From Fundidesulfovibrio terrae (GTDB lineage: Bacteria > Desulfobacterota > Desulfovibrionia > Desulfovibrionales > Desulfovibrionaceae), in NCBI RefSeq assembly GCF_022808915.1, contig NZ_JAKZFS010000002.1, positions 310,001-374,000 of the forward strand: a stretch of DNA of 64,000 bases. The letters are read 5' to 3'. Below the pieces are notes generated by a model, which made no database searches, had not been told where the DNA came from, and worked only from the letters and a program-made list of their open reading frames with translations. Positions within the stretch are counted from its first letter, which is position 1; each line of letters starts with the position of its first letter. Position numbers and translations under genes: made by a program. Shown one piece after another: positions 36,044 to 44,827 of the stretch.

Positions 36044-37474
36044 TTAGGCCCGGGCCAGGTTCCAGGGGAAGCCGATCAGCAGGAACACGCCCAGGTAGAT
36101 CGCGCCGAACACCAGGCCCAGCACCCAGAAGTCCTTGCCCTTGATGTAGCCCGATCCGTAGTAGATGGGCGAAGGTCCGGTGCCGTAGGGAGTGATCACG
36201 CCCATGATCCCGAGCGTGGAGCACAACAGCATGGACACCAGCGGGATATTGATCCCCGGGACGGCCATGGCCGCGGCCAGCATCACCGGCAGCATGGCCG
36301 CCACGTGGGCGGTGACGCTGGCGAACATGTAGTGGCTCAGGAAGAAAATGACCACCAGTCCGAGCATGGCCGCCGTGGGGGACAGGCCCGCCAGGGAGCC
36401 GGAGATGGACTTGGCGAACCACTCCAGGAAGCCGGTCTTGGCCAGGCCGCCGGCCAGGGTGACCAGGGTGGCGAACCAGGCCAGCACGTTCCAGGCCTGC
36501 TTGTTGCCTACGATGTCGTCCCAGCTGACAACCTTGAACAGGGCCATGAGGCAGATGGCCGCGATGGCCACGGTGGTGCCGTTGATTTCCTTGCCCAGGA
36601 AGATCCAGCAGGCCAGGGCTCCGGCAGCGAGGAGTCCCATGACGATCTCGCGAAAGGAGACGGGGCCCAGCTTGGAAAGTTCCGCGCCAGCCCAGGCCGG
36701 GGCGTCGTCGGAGGACTTCTTGGTGGGCGGGTAGAGGATGTAGGCCAGAAGCGGGGTCACGGCGAAGAGGATCAGGCCCACGGGCAGGAAGCTCATGAAC
36801 CAGTCGTTCCAGCTGAGCGACACCTTGGCGGTCTTCTCAACCAGGGACTGGGCCAGCAGGTTGGGGGCCAGGGCGGTGAGGAACATGGAGGAGGTGACGC
36901 AGGTGGTGGCCAGGGCGGTCCACATCAGGTAGGCCCCCAGGCCGCGCGGGTTGTTCTCCGGGGTGGAGCCGTAGAGCGGGGGGATGTTCTTGATGATGGG
37001 GAAGATGGTGCCGCCGCTGCGGGCCGTGTTGGAGGGCATGAACGGGGCCAGCACCAGGTCGGCCAGGGCCACGGCGTAGCCCAGGCCCAGGGCGCGCCTG
37101 CCCATGAGCTTGATGAGCGACAACGCGATGCGCTTGCCCAGCCCGGTCTTTTCGTAGCCCAGGGCGAACATGAAGGCCGCGAAGATGAGCCACACCGTGC
37201 CGTCGGAGAAGCCGGACAGGGCCCAGCTGATGGACGCGGCGGCCGTGCCGGGCTTTCCCGGGGCGGCGGGGACGAGGTTGAGCACGGCGGCCAGGGACAC
37301 GCCGATCAGGCCGGCCAAGGCCGGAGCGATGGGTTCCAGAACCAGCGCGGCCACCACGGCCACGAACACGGCGAAATACGTCCATGCTCCGCCGGACAGG
37401 CCGGCGGGAGCGGGGATGGCCCAGACGGCCAGCCCGGCGATCACGGGGATCAGGGCCTTCACATTCACTTTCAT
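36044..37474 (-). CDS. DASS-family (SLC13/CitT-like) dicarboxylate transporter
   Basis: A 476-residue inner-membrane carrier with about 12 helices. The carboxylate-binding SNT motif is in APFMPSNTARSGGTIFPI. A second re-entrant region reads ITPYGTGPSPIYYGSGYI. This layout matches the bacterial CitT/TtdT subgroup, which exchanges citrate, tartrate, fumarate or succinate. It is first in the run transporter - fumarase alpha - beta. Start 37474 (MKVNV) has GAGGAGAC upstream; the longer frame has no good site. Confidence 0.92.
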   Translation of the reverse strand: MKVNVKALIPVIAGLAVWAIPAPAGLSGGAWTYFAVFVAVVAALVLEPIAPALAGLIGVSLAAVLNLVPAAPGKPGTAAASISWALSGFSDGTVWLIFAAFMFALGYEKTGLGKRIALSLIKLMGRRALGLGYAVALADLVLAPFMPSNTARSGGTIFPIIKNIPPLYGSTPENNPRGLGAYLMWTALATTCVTSSMFLTALAPNLLAQSLVEKTAKVSLSWNDWFMSFLPVGLILFAVTPLLAYILYPPTKKSSDDAPAWAGAELSKLGPVSFREIVMGLLAAGALACWIFLGKEINGTTVAIAAICLMALFKVVSWDDIVGNKQAWNVLAWFATLVTLAGGLAKTGFLEWFAKSISGSLAGLSPTAAMLGLVVIFFLSHYMFASVTAHVAAMLPVMLAAAMAVPGINIPLVSMLLCSTLGIMGVITPYGTGPSPIYYGSGYIKGKDFWVLGLVFGAIYLGVFLLIGFPWNLARA

Positions 37475-37825
37475 AGCGTCTCCTCGTTGCATGACGGCCC
37501 GGACCACCACTCAGCCTTCCGCTCCGGGCCCAGGCGGAAGGGACTGCCCATTGGAGGCTGGCGAGCGGGGAGCTCGCCAGGAGCCTCGCCCCGAACGACC
37601 ACAGCAGGGAATATGCCAACAACGCTTGAACAGCTCAACAATCTGGAATGAAAAGAGAAAACGACTCTTCCGGGCGTTTTGCGTCCGGCGAAGGGGCATA
37701 ACCTGGGCTATGCCTGGCTTGGCGATATCATGGAAATTTTGAGAAATCGAGGTGTTGCGGCCCATTCCCTGGGGAATGGGCATGAAAACGGTTATGGGGG
37801 TTTGGCGGGCCTGAAGGGGTGAGCG
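37475..37825 (-). promoter_or_regulatory. Regulatory region upstream of the DASS-fumarase operon
   Basis: No gene is supported in these 351 bp. Two inverted repeats stand out: GCATA-N8-TATGC (37696-37713), suited to a dimeric regulator, and a 9-bp stem CCCATTCCC / GGGAATGGG (37761-37780), about 50 bp past the hydrolase stop, that may terminate that gene. No convincing -35/-10 or sigma54 pair was found. Confidence 0.45.
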
Positions 37826-39022
37826 CTACCTGGGCTTGTCGTCAAGCATGACCGGGGTGCAGCCGTCGTTGCCGTTGCTTCTGCAGTTCTCAGTGGCCTT
37901 TTCGAGGGCTTCCTGCGCGGTCCGCTTGCCCGTGGACCAACCGTAGCCGCCGCGCGAGCCCATGACGAAGGCCTTGTGGGGCGGGGCGTCCAGGTAGTTT
38001 TCGAAGGCCTGCCTGCCGCTCTCCGCGAGCTTGCCGGGAGGGGAAACCCTGGTCCGCTCCGCCGGCAGGGGCTTCTCGCGGAGCTTAAGCCCGTGGGCGG
38101 CCAGGAACGCGTCCACGATGGGGGTCCATTGGGGAATGCCCTTGCGCGAGAACAGATGGTGCCCGTCCTCCCCGAAGGCCGGGGCCATGACGAATTCCGC
38201 CCTGCCCCCGGCCGAGTTGAAGGCGGCGTGGAGCTCCCGGGCAAGCCTGGGGCCGAAGAAATGGTCGTTCTCGCTGTAGACGAACAGCACGGGAATGCGC
38301 GCCGTCCGGCCGTATTGCGCGAAGGCGCCCACGAGGTTCGATTCCTTTTTCACCACGTCCGGGGCGGTGGAGCCCTTGCCCCCGGCGAAATTGACCGCCG
38401 CCACCACGCCCTGCGGCGGATCGGCGGCCAGGGCCAGCGTGGCCAGTCCTCCGGCCGACTGCCCCACGCAGACTATCCTGGCCGGGTCCACGTAGGGCAT
38501 GGCCTTCATGATGCGGATGGCCTCGCGGATGTCCTCGGCGGCCGTGCGCCCCGAAGCGGCGTAGTCGGGGTTGTCCCCCGTGCCCACGGTTTCCGCGAAG
38601 CCCCCGGCGGACGCACCGAAGCCCCGGCGCATGAACACCAGCACCACGAAGCCCCGGCGGGCGAACTCCTCGGCCTCGCGCAGCCGCGAGACCGCGTTCA
38701 TGCCCGGCATGTCCTTTTTGTCCCTGGGGGAGCCGTGGCTGATCACCACCAGCGGGTGGCGGCCGGGCTCCCCGGGCCTGACAATCACCGCTTCCAATGG
38801 GGTGGGCTCCTGGCCGGGGCCGAACCTGGCCGGGAGGGCCGTCTCCTCCATCACCAGCGCGGCCAGCGCTCGGGAGACGCCCCCGGGGCACAATCCTGCC
38901 AGCAAGACGGCCAAAAGCAGGATTGCGCGCGAGCGGGAGGTCCGCTTGCGTTGCGGGAACGAGCATGCGGAAAGTGCGGGTATGGGGTCCTCCCTCGAGG
39001 ATGGCGCGGCCGGAAAGGTCAT
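37826..39022 (-). CDS. Secreted alpha/beta hydrolase with C-terminal DUF4189-like domain
   Basis: The 398-residue protein has a membrane segment or signal near residues 33-55 (ILLLAVLLAGLCPGG). A dienelactone-hydrolase-like domain has oxyanion region VVISHGSPRDKKDM, nucleophile elbow GQSAGG, an acidic residue in VLFVYSENDHF and His in EDGHHLF. The C-terminal 70 residues (AFVMGSRGGYGWSTGKRTAQEALEKATENC...) look like the DUF4189/cysteine-pair domain of secreted proteins. It overlaps the sigma54 regulator's stop codon (ATGA), so it is coupled to a two-component system. The substrate is unknown. The long N-terminus before the signal may mean a later true start. Confidence 0.82.
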   Translation of the reverse strand: MTFPAAPSSREDPIPALSACSFPQRKRTSRSRAILLLAVLLAGLCPGGVSRALAALVMEETALPARFGPGQEPTPLEAVIVRPGEPGRHPLVVISHGSPRDKKDMPGMNAVSRLREAEEFARRGFVVLVFMRRGFGASAGGFAETVGTGDNPDYAASGRTAAEDIREAIRIMKAMPYVDPARIVCVGQSAGGLATLALAADPPQGVVAAVNFAGGKGSTAPDVVKKESNLVGAFAQYGRTARIPVLFVYSENDHFFGPRLARELHAAFNSAGGRAEFVMAPAFGEDGHHLFSRKGIPQWTPIVDAFLAAHGLKLREKPLPAERTRVSPPGKLAESGRQAFENYLDAPPHKAFVMGSRGGYGWSTGKRTAQEALEKATENCRSNGNDGCTPVMLDDKPR

Positions 39023-40434
39023 CCGTTCTCAGCGCGGCGGGTGAGCTTGAGGCGCTTGCTGAGTGCCGGCTGGGAGATGCCCAGCAGGCGCGCGGCCAGG
39101 GTCTGGTTGCCGCCGGATCGCTCAAGGGCCTCGTCCACCAGGAACTGGGCGGCCTCGGAGAAGCTGGGCAGGCGCTCGAAGCTCGCGAACGGGTTCACCT
39201 CGGGCGCGGGCTGGGCCAGGGCCTCGGCCTGGCCGATGGCCTTGTGGAAGGTCTCCATGGAGAGCATGCGGTCGCGGTGGACGCTCACGGCGTCGTAGAC
39301 CATGGCCCGCAGCTCGCGCACGTTGCCCGGGAAGGAGTAGGCCGACAGGCGGCGGACCAGTTCGCGCGGCGGGGTGGGCATGCGCTTGCCCAGGGCGCGG
39401 GCGGCCTCCTCCAGGAAGTGGTGCAGCAGGGGCTCGATGTCCTCCTTGCGCTCGCGTAAGGGGGGGACGTGCACGTGGTGGGTGCGCAGCCGGTAGTAGA
39501 GGTCGCGCCGAAAGCCTCCCGCGGCTTCCTTGGCGGCCAGGTTCTGGTGGGTGGCCACCACGATGCGGGCGCTGGTGCGCCGGGGCTGGTCGCTGCCCAG
39601 GGGAAAGTACTCTCCCTCCTGGATCAGGCGCAAAAGCTTCACCTGGGAGGCCACGGAGAGGTCGCCGATCTCGTCCAGAAAGAGCGTTCCGCCGGAGGCC
39701 TCCTCCACCATGCCCTTGCGGGGCGCGTCCGCGCCGGTGAAGGCCCCACGCACGTGTCCGAACAGGGTGTCAGCGAAGACCGCGTCGTCGAGCCCGGCCA
39801 CGTTCACCGACACCAGCGGCCCCTTGCGCCCGCTCAGGCCGTGGGCGGCGCGGACCAGGTTCTCCTTGCCGGTGCCGGATTCCCCGGTGACCAGCAGGGG
39901 CTGCGGACTGTGGGCCACGGCCTCGATGTAGGCGAAAATGGCCTGCATGGCCCGGCTGCGGGTGATGATGGAGCTGAAGGCCCCGGGGTCCAGGGGACCG
40001 CCCGAGGCCAGGCGGCTCAATGCCTGGCGGTTCTCGTCGCGCAGCTCCAGCATGCGCACGGCGCGCAGCACGCCGGTGACGATGCGGTCTTCCTCGTCGG
40101 TCTTCACGAAATAGTCGTAGGCCCCGAGCTTCATGCAGCGCACGGCGCTTTCGAGCTGGTTCAAGCCGCTGACGATGATGCAGGCGATGTCCGGATGGCG
40201 CTCGCCGATGCGGGCCAGCAGTTCCTCGCCGGGGAGGCCGGGCATGGTCAGGTCAAGCAGGGCCAGACCGACGTTTTCGCGCTCGAGCACATCCAGGGCC
40301 TCGCTGCCGCTTCCGCAGGCGACGGTGTTGGTGATTCCGGCCGAGGATTCCAGGGTCAGGGTGAGCGAGCGCAGCCAGGCGGGCTCGTCGTCCACCAGGA
40401 GGATCTTGAAGGAAGGATAGAGGGCGTCGTTCAT
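39019..40434 (-). CDS. NtrC-type sigma54-dependent response regulator
   Basis: A 471-residue activator with a receiver domain (D15, D16, phospho-acceptor D61 in LLDLTMPG, K in YDYFVK), AAA+ core (Walker A GESGTGKE, sigma54 contact loop GAFTGA, Walker B GGTLFLDEIGD) and Fis-type HTH at the end (NQTLAARLLGISQPALSKRL). It activates sigma54 RNA polymerase in response to phosphorylation. The gene overlaps both neighbours as ATGA, with the kinase upstream and the hydrolase downstream. Its own target promoters are not identifiable here. Confidence 0.95.
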   Translation of the reverse strand: MNDALYPSFKILLVDDEPAWLRSLTLTLESSAGITNTVACGSGSEALDVLERENVGLALLDLTMPGLPGEELLARIGERHPDIACIIVSGLNQLESAVRCMKLGAYDYFVKTDEEDRIVTGVLRAVRMLELRDENRQALSRLASGGPLDPGAFSSIITRSRAMQAIFAYIEAVAHSPQPLLVTGESGTGKENLVRAAHGLSGRKGPLVSVNVAGLDDAVFADTLFGHVRGAFTGADAPRKGMVEEASGGTLFLDEIGDLSVASQVKLLRLIQEGEYFPLGSDQPRRTSARIVVATHQNLAAKEAAGGFRRDLYYRLRTHHVHVPPLRERKEDIEPLLHHFLEEAARALGKRMPTPPRELVRRLSAYSFPGNVRELRAMVYDAVSVHRDRMLSMETFHKAIGQAEALAQPAPEVNPFASFERLPSFSEAAQFLVDEALERSGGNQTLAARLLGISQPALSKRLKLTRRAENG

Positions 40435-42143
40435 TGCCGGTGGTCCTCACGGGCTGCGGGCAGGCGCAGGGTCACCACGGTTCCCTGTCCCTGGACCGAG
40501 GAAAATTCAAGAGTGCCGCCAAGCTCCTTGACGATGCCCGCAGACACGGAGAGCCCCAGGCCCGTGCCGCCGCTCTCGCGCTTGGTGGTGAAGAAGGGGT
40601 CGGTCAGGCGGGGCATGTGGTCGGGGGCGATGCCTGTCCCCTCGTCGCGCACCGCCACGAGCACCCCGTCGCCGTCCGCCTGTGTGGATATCTCCACGGC
40701 CCGGTCCTGGTCCGGCAGGGCCTGGCAGGCGTTGAGCACCAGGTTGATGACCACCTGCTCGATGCGCTGGGAGCTGCCAAGGACCTTGGGCAGCTCCGGG
40801 GCGTAGTCCGCCTTGAAGCGTCGCGTGGCCTTGCGGATGGCCGCGTCCACCAGGCGCACGGCCTTGGCGGCGGCCGCGTTCACATCCACGGGCTCGCGCC
40901 CGGCCCCTTCCTCGAAGCGGGCGAAGTCCTTGAGGTCGTTGACGATGCGCTTGATGCGCTGGGCCCCTTCCAGCATCTCGTCGAGCATCACGGGCAGCTC
41001 CTCGCGCATGCGCCGGTAGGGGATGCCCCCCAGGGTGAGGCCGCCGTGCCTTTCGTCGTATTCGTCCAGGATGCGCGTCGTGTCGGCCTGGGCCTTCTTG
41101 AGGATGGGCAGGTTGAGGAGGATCAGCCCGTTGGGGTTGTTGATCTCGTGGGCCACGCCGGACACCAGGATGCCAAGCGCCGCCATCTTGTCGGCCTGCA
41201 CCAGCTGCTGCTGGTTGTTGCGCAGCTGGTCCAGCGCCCCGGTGAGCGAGAGGGTGCGCTCCGCCACCTTCTTGCGCAAAACGTGCGACCAGAAGGCCGT
41301 TCCCAAAAGCAGGGCCACCAGCGGCGCGAGCACCATGGACAGGGCCTTCAGGGCCTGGTCCCACTTGATGGGCCGGTTTTCCAGCACGCCCAGCCACTTG
41401 CGGCGGATTTCCTCGTATTTGCCCGTCTGGTTCAGAATGGCCAGTCCCTCGCTGAAGCGGGCCAGCAGCACCTCGTTGCCCTTCTTGACCGCGAAGCCGT
41501 AGCGCATGGTGGCCACGGTGCCCGAGGCCACCTCCAGGTTGTCCAGCTTGTTCTCCCGGATGATGTACATGCCCGGCAGCATGGCCGTGACGGCGTAGTC
41601 GCACCGGCCCGAGGCCAGCAGGCGCAGGGCGTCGGCCGGGGTGTCGGCGAAGGCGAGGTCATTCTCGAAGCCCATCCGGCGCAGGGTGTCGTGCATGATG
41701 CCGCCCTTGTGCAGGGCCACGATATGCCCCTTCAGGTCCTCCAGGGACGAGACCGGGGGGGAACCCTGGCGGGTGAAGATGGCGTGGTTGACGATGGTGT
41801 GGGGCGGGGTGAAGTCCACCTCGTGCTGGACCCGCTCGTCGGAGTAGGACATGCCCTCGAGGATGTCCACGTGCCCCTCGGCCAGGGCGGTGCGCATCTC
41901 GTTCCAGGCTCCCAGGCGGAACTCCACCTGCATGCCCATGACCTCGGCGATGGCCCGGGAGAGATCCACGTTGTAGCCTGCGGGGTGGCCGTTCTTGTCC
42001 AGGAACTCGTAGGGGGGATAATCGCGGTCGCCGCCCACGATGATGGGGCGGCTCACGCCGGGCACGTCCTGGGCCAGACAGGGGCCCGCCAGCAGCAGGA
42101 GAACGGCCGCAATCCTGGCGGACAGGAATAAGATGTGAAATTT
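40431..42143 (-). CDS. Histidine kinase with periplasmic solute-binding sensor domain
   Basis: A 570-residue kinase: signal/anchor (LKFHILFLSARIAAVLLLLA), then a bacterial type 3 solute-binding domain (about 35-265; VGGDRDYPPYEFLDKNGHPA and DILEGMSYSDER are typical). A membrane helix (about 285-305) and coiled coil lead to the H-box LVSGVAHEINNPNGLILLN and GHKL ATPase (NLVLNACQALPDQDR, DEGTGIAPD). It resembles EvgS/BvgS-type input fused to an NtrB-like kinase. It phosphorylates the coupled sigma54 regulator (ATGA overlap). No ATG is available; TTG at 42143 puts the signal at the N-terminus and is preferred to TTG 42227. Confidence 0.9.
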   Translation of the reverse strand, partial: KFHILFLSARIAAVLLLLAGPCLAQDVPGVSRPIIVGGDRDYPPYEFLDKNGHPAGYNVDLSRAIAEVMGMQVEFRLGAWNEMRTALAEGHVDILEGMSYSDERVQHEVDFTPPHTIVNHAIFTRQGSPPVSSLEDLKGHIVALHKGGIMHDTLRRMGFENDLAFADTPADALRLLASGRCDYAVTAMLPGMYIIRENKLDNLEVASGTVATMRYGFAVKKGNEVLLARFSEGLAILNQTGKYEEIRRKWLGVLENRPIKWDQALKALSMVLAPLVALLLGTAFWSHVLRKKVAERTLSLTGALDQLRNNQQQLVQADKMAALGILVSGVAHEINNPNGLILLNLPILKKAQADTTRILDEYDERHGGLTLGGIPYRRMREELPVMLDEMLEGAQRIKRIVNDLKDFARFEEGAGREPVDVNAAAAKAVRLVDAAIRKATRRFKADYAPELPKVLGSSQRIEQVVINLVLNACQALPDQDRAVEISTQADGDGVLVAVRDEGTGIAPDHMPRLTDPFFTTKRESGGTGLGLSVSAGIVKELGGTLEFSSVQGQGTVVTLRLPAAREDHRQ

Positions 42144-42454
42144 CAAGGTGTTTGTCCGTGGCGGGACGCATCGGGCCTCGGCGCGGCCCCCCGCCTGGGC
42201 GGGGCTATAGCGGAGGCCGGGCCGCAAGCCAAGGGGGCGCTTCCCCTTACGGCAGGCGGGGATTCCCCTTCGCCTGCGTAAAGGGCGGCCACGTATTGCC
42301 GCAGCGGCTCAGGGAAAGTGTTGAGGGAAAATCGTTTGACTCAACGCACGAGGATGGTAATAAAATAAGGTCCTCCTTAAGAGAGTGTTGCAGGCGTCCG
42401 GAGAAGGTTTCTACGTCTTTGTCGTGGCAGTTCATGTACGCCATGGGGAACGCC
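42144..42454 (+). promoter_or_regulatory. Divergent regulatory region with candidate promoter for the HD-GYP gene
   Basis: No gene is supported in these 311 bp. On the plus strand TTGACT (42336-42341) is followed by TAATAA at 16 bp or TAAAAT (42361-42366) at 19 bp, in a locally AT-rich stretch about 90 bp before the HD-GYP start. The minus-strand half is GC-rich, and nothing convincing was seen there. Confidence 0.42.
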
Positions 42455-43537
42455 ATGAAGATTCTCGTGATTGACGATGATCATACCCTGCGGACCTCGC
42501 TCCGCGGATTTCTTGAGGATTGCGGCCGTGACGTCGTTCTTGCGGAACATGGCGCGGAAGGCCTCAAGCTCCTGGGGGAGGACCCGGAGATAGGGATCGT
42601 CCTGGTGGATTTGAACATGCCGGTGCTTGACGGCTACGGGTTCATCTCCTCCGCCCGGAAGCTTCGCCCGCACCTGCCCATCATCGTCCTTTCCGGCGTG
42701 GGCGTGCTTGACGACGCCATCGAGGCCATACGCCTCGGGGCCTGGGACTTCATCTCCAAGCCCGTCATGAACCTCGACGTGCTGCTGCATTCGCTGGATT
42801 CCGCCCTGGAGAAGGCCACGCTCATCGAGGAGAACAAGCGATACCAGGACCACCTCGAAGAACTGGTCCGCATCCGGACGCAGCAACTCGAAAAGGCCAA
42901 CGAGCGGGTGGTGCACTGCCTGGGCAAGGCTGCCGAATTCCGGGACAACGACACGGGCCATCACGTGGTCCGCACCGGAGAGATTTCGGTCATCCTGGCC
43001 ACGGCCCTGGACATGGGGCCGGATTTCACCCGGCTGATCCGCCTTGCGGCGCCCATGCACGACGTCGGCAAGATTTCCATCCCCGACAGCATTCTGCTCA
43101 AGCCTGGGCCGCTGGACGACGCGCAATGGGAGATCATGAAGCGGCACACGGTTTACGGATGCGAGATGCTGCACTTCGACACCAAGGTGGAAAACGGCGG
43201 GTGCACGCTTTCGTTGCTTGAAGTGCTTGCGGGGCAGGACGATCTCATCTCCATGGCCCAGAGGATCGCCCTGTGCCACCACGAACGCTGGGACGGCCGG
43301 GGTTACCCCAACGGCCTGGGAGGGGGCGACATCCCCGTCGAGGCCAGGATCGTCTCCCTTGTGGACGTCTTCGACGCCCTGGGGAGCGCCCGTTCCTACA
43401 AGAAGGCCCTTCCCCAGGAACTCTGCCGCCGCAAGATCCTCGAAGCCCGGGGAACGTACTTCGAGCCGGCCGTGGTGGACGCCTTCGAGCGCCATTACGC
43501 GGAAGTGGTGGACGTGCGCGCCAGGCTCACCGACTAG
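42455..43537 (+). CDS. Response regulator with HD-GYP c-di-GMP phosphodiesterase domain
   Basis: The 360-residue protein has a receiver (D7-D9, phospho-acceptor D52 in VLVDLNMPVLDG, K102), a coiled-coil linker (about 115-155) and an HD-GYP domain. The signatures are HDVGK (202-206) and HHERWDGRGYP (275-285), with CHH and later FDALGSARSYKKALP, all intact. It should hydrolyse c-di-GMP to GMP on phosphorylation. The start at 42455 (MKILVIDDD) has GGGGAA six bases upstream; earlier in-frame ATGs at 42434 and 42443 lack a site. It is divergent from the kinase-regulator operon and may share its signals. Confidence 0.93.
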   Translation: MKILVIDDDHTLRTSLRGFLEDCGRDVVLAEHGAEGLKLLGEDPEIGIVLVDLNMPVLDGYGFISSARKLRPHLPIIVLSGVGVLDDAIEAIRLGAWDFISKPVMNLDVLLHSLDSALEKATLIEENKRYQDHLEELVRIRTQQLEKANERVVHCLGKAAEFRDNDTGHHVVRTGEISVILATALDMGPDFTRLIRLAAPMHDVGKISIPDSILLKPGPLDDAQWEIMKRHTVYGCEMLHFDTKVENGGCTLSLLEVLAGQDDLISMAQRIALCHHERWDGRGYPNGLGGGDIPVEARIVSLVDVFDALGSARSYKKALPQELCRRKILEARGTYFEPAVVDAFERHYAEVVDVRARLTD

Positions 43538-43656
43538 GCGCCGGCCGCATCCGGGCTGCGCATCCGACGGAATCCCCGACACCTGCCGGGCAGCCGAAGA
43601 GGCTTTATGACGGGATTTTCCGTTAATCCTCCGTCTCTGCCAGACAAGGAGAAATC

Positions 43657-44478
43657 ATGAGCACATTCAAAACGAGTGACGGCATCTCTCTCTATTTCAA
43701 GGATTGGGCTGCAGGCCAGCCCGTGGTTTTTTCTCACGGATGGCCGCTCAGCGCCGACGCCTGGGACGCCCAGATGGTATTCCTCGGCGAACGCGGCTAT
43801 CGCGTGGTCGCCCATGACCGCCGCGGGCATGGCAGGTCGGATCAGACCTGGAACGGCAACGACATGGACACCTACGCGGACGATCTGGCCGGTCTGATCG
43901 AATTCCTGGATCTGAAGGACGCCGTGCTCGTTGGGCATTCCACGGGAGGAGGGGAAGTGGCGCGCTACATTGGACGCCATGGCACCTCGCGCGTGGCCAA
44001 GGCCGTCCTGGTGGGAGCGGTCCCGCCGCTGATGCTCAAGACAGGGGCCAATCCCGGGGGATTGCCCATGGAGGTCTTTGACGGCATCCGCAACGCGACC
44101 TTCAACAACCGTTCGCAGTTCTTCAAGGATCTCGCCATTCCCTTCTATGGCTACAACCGCGACGGAGCCAAGTTCTCGCAGGGCGTTCAGGATTCGTTCT
44201 GGCTCCAGGGGATGCAGGCCGGTTTCAAGAGCGCCCTCGACTGCATCAGGCAGTTTTCCGAGACCGACTTTACTGAGGACCTCAAGAAGATCGACGTACC
44301 CACGCTCTTCGTCCATGGCGACGACGACCAGATCGTGCCGATCGGCGCTTCGTCCATTCTCGCCGCCAAGCTGGTGAAGGGTTCGATCCTCAAGGTTTAT
44401 CCGGGCGCGCCGCACGGCCTGGCCATCACGATGCAGGACAGGTTCAACGCCGATCTGCTGGCCTTCATCAAATCCTAG
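43657..44478 (+). CDS. Alpha/beta hydrolase (non-haem haloperoxidase/arylesterase group)
   Basis: A 273-residue cytoplasmic enzyme with oxyanion-hole segment [12 protein letters not shown], nucleophile elbow GHSTGGG (S around residue 97), catalytic Asp in [11 protein letters not shown] and His in YPGAPHGLA. The overall pattern is that of the chloroperoxidase F/arylesterase-type family, of which many act as esterases or perhydrolases. An AAGGAGAA site precedes the ATG. A 30-bp imperfect palindrome follows 8 bp past the stop codon. There is no obvious partner gene. Confidence 0.92.
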   Translation: MSTFKTSDGISLYFKDWAAGQPVVFSHGWPLSADAWDAQMVFLGERGYRVVAHDRRGHGRSDQTWNGNDMDTYADDLAGLIEFLDLKDAVLVGHSTGGGEVARYIGRHGTSRVAKAVLVGAVPPLMLKTGANPGGLPMEVFDGIRNATFNNRSQFFKDLAIPFYGYNRDGAKFSQGVQDSFWLQGMQAGFKSALDCIRQFSETDFTEDLKKIDVPTLFVHGDDDQIVPIGASSILAAKLVKGSILKVYPGAPHGLAITMQDRFNADLLAFIKS

Positions 44479-44486
44479 TATCGCGT

Positions 44487-44516
44487 CCACGAAATCAATG
44501 CACATTTATTTCGTGG
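44487..44516. repeat. 30-bp near-perfect palindrome
   Basis: CCACGAAAT at 44487-44495 pairs with ATTTCGTGG at 44508-44516, and the inner AATG / CATT also pair, leaving one mismatch pair and a 2-base centre. It lies 8 bp past the hydrolase stop and about 310 bp before the hybrid kinase start. It could be a terminator (no U-tract on either side) or a regulator site. Its AT-rich symmetry favours an operator. Confidence 0.5.
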
Positions 44517-44827
44517 ATAATGGTTTGAGTTTATTCTTTTATTTTTGAAATACATGTTCATGTTTATCAAAAGTGCGACGCTAGGTCCGCGATTGCGAAA
44601 GACGCGAAAGAGGTGCTCCCGAATGTCAGGCAACCGTTTCCGGCTGTTGCCGGAGCGGGTTGCATGGCCGGATTTTCCATGAGGCAAGGTCGTCGTGCCG
44701 CGGCGATCTTGAGTGGAATCACGCAAACTCCAGACCGTCCCGGTCTGGATTCTTCTTTCCAAAATCGTTTCGAGCTGTTAGCTTTGGAAGTAGATTTCGA
44801 AACAGTTTCCCGGGCGGGAGAAAGGGA

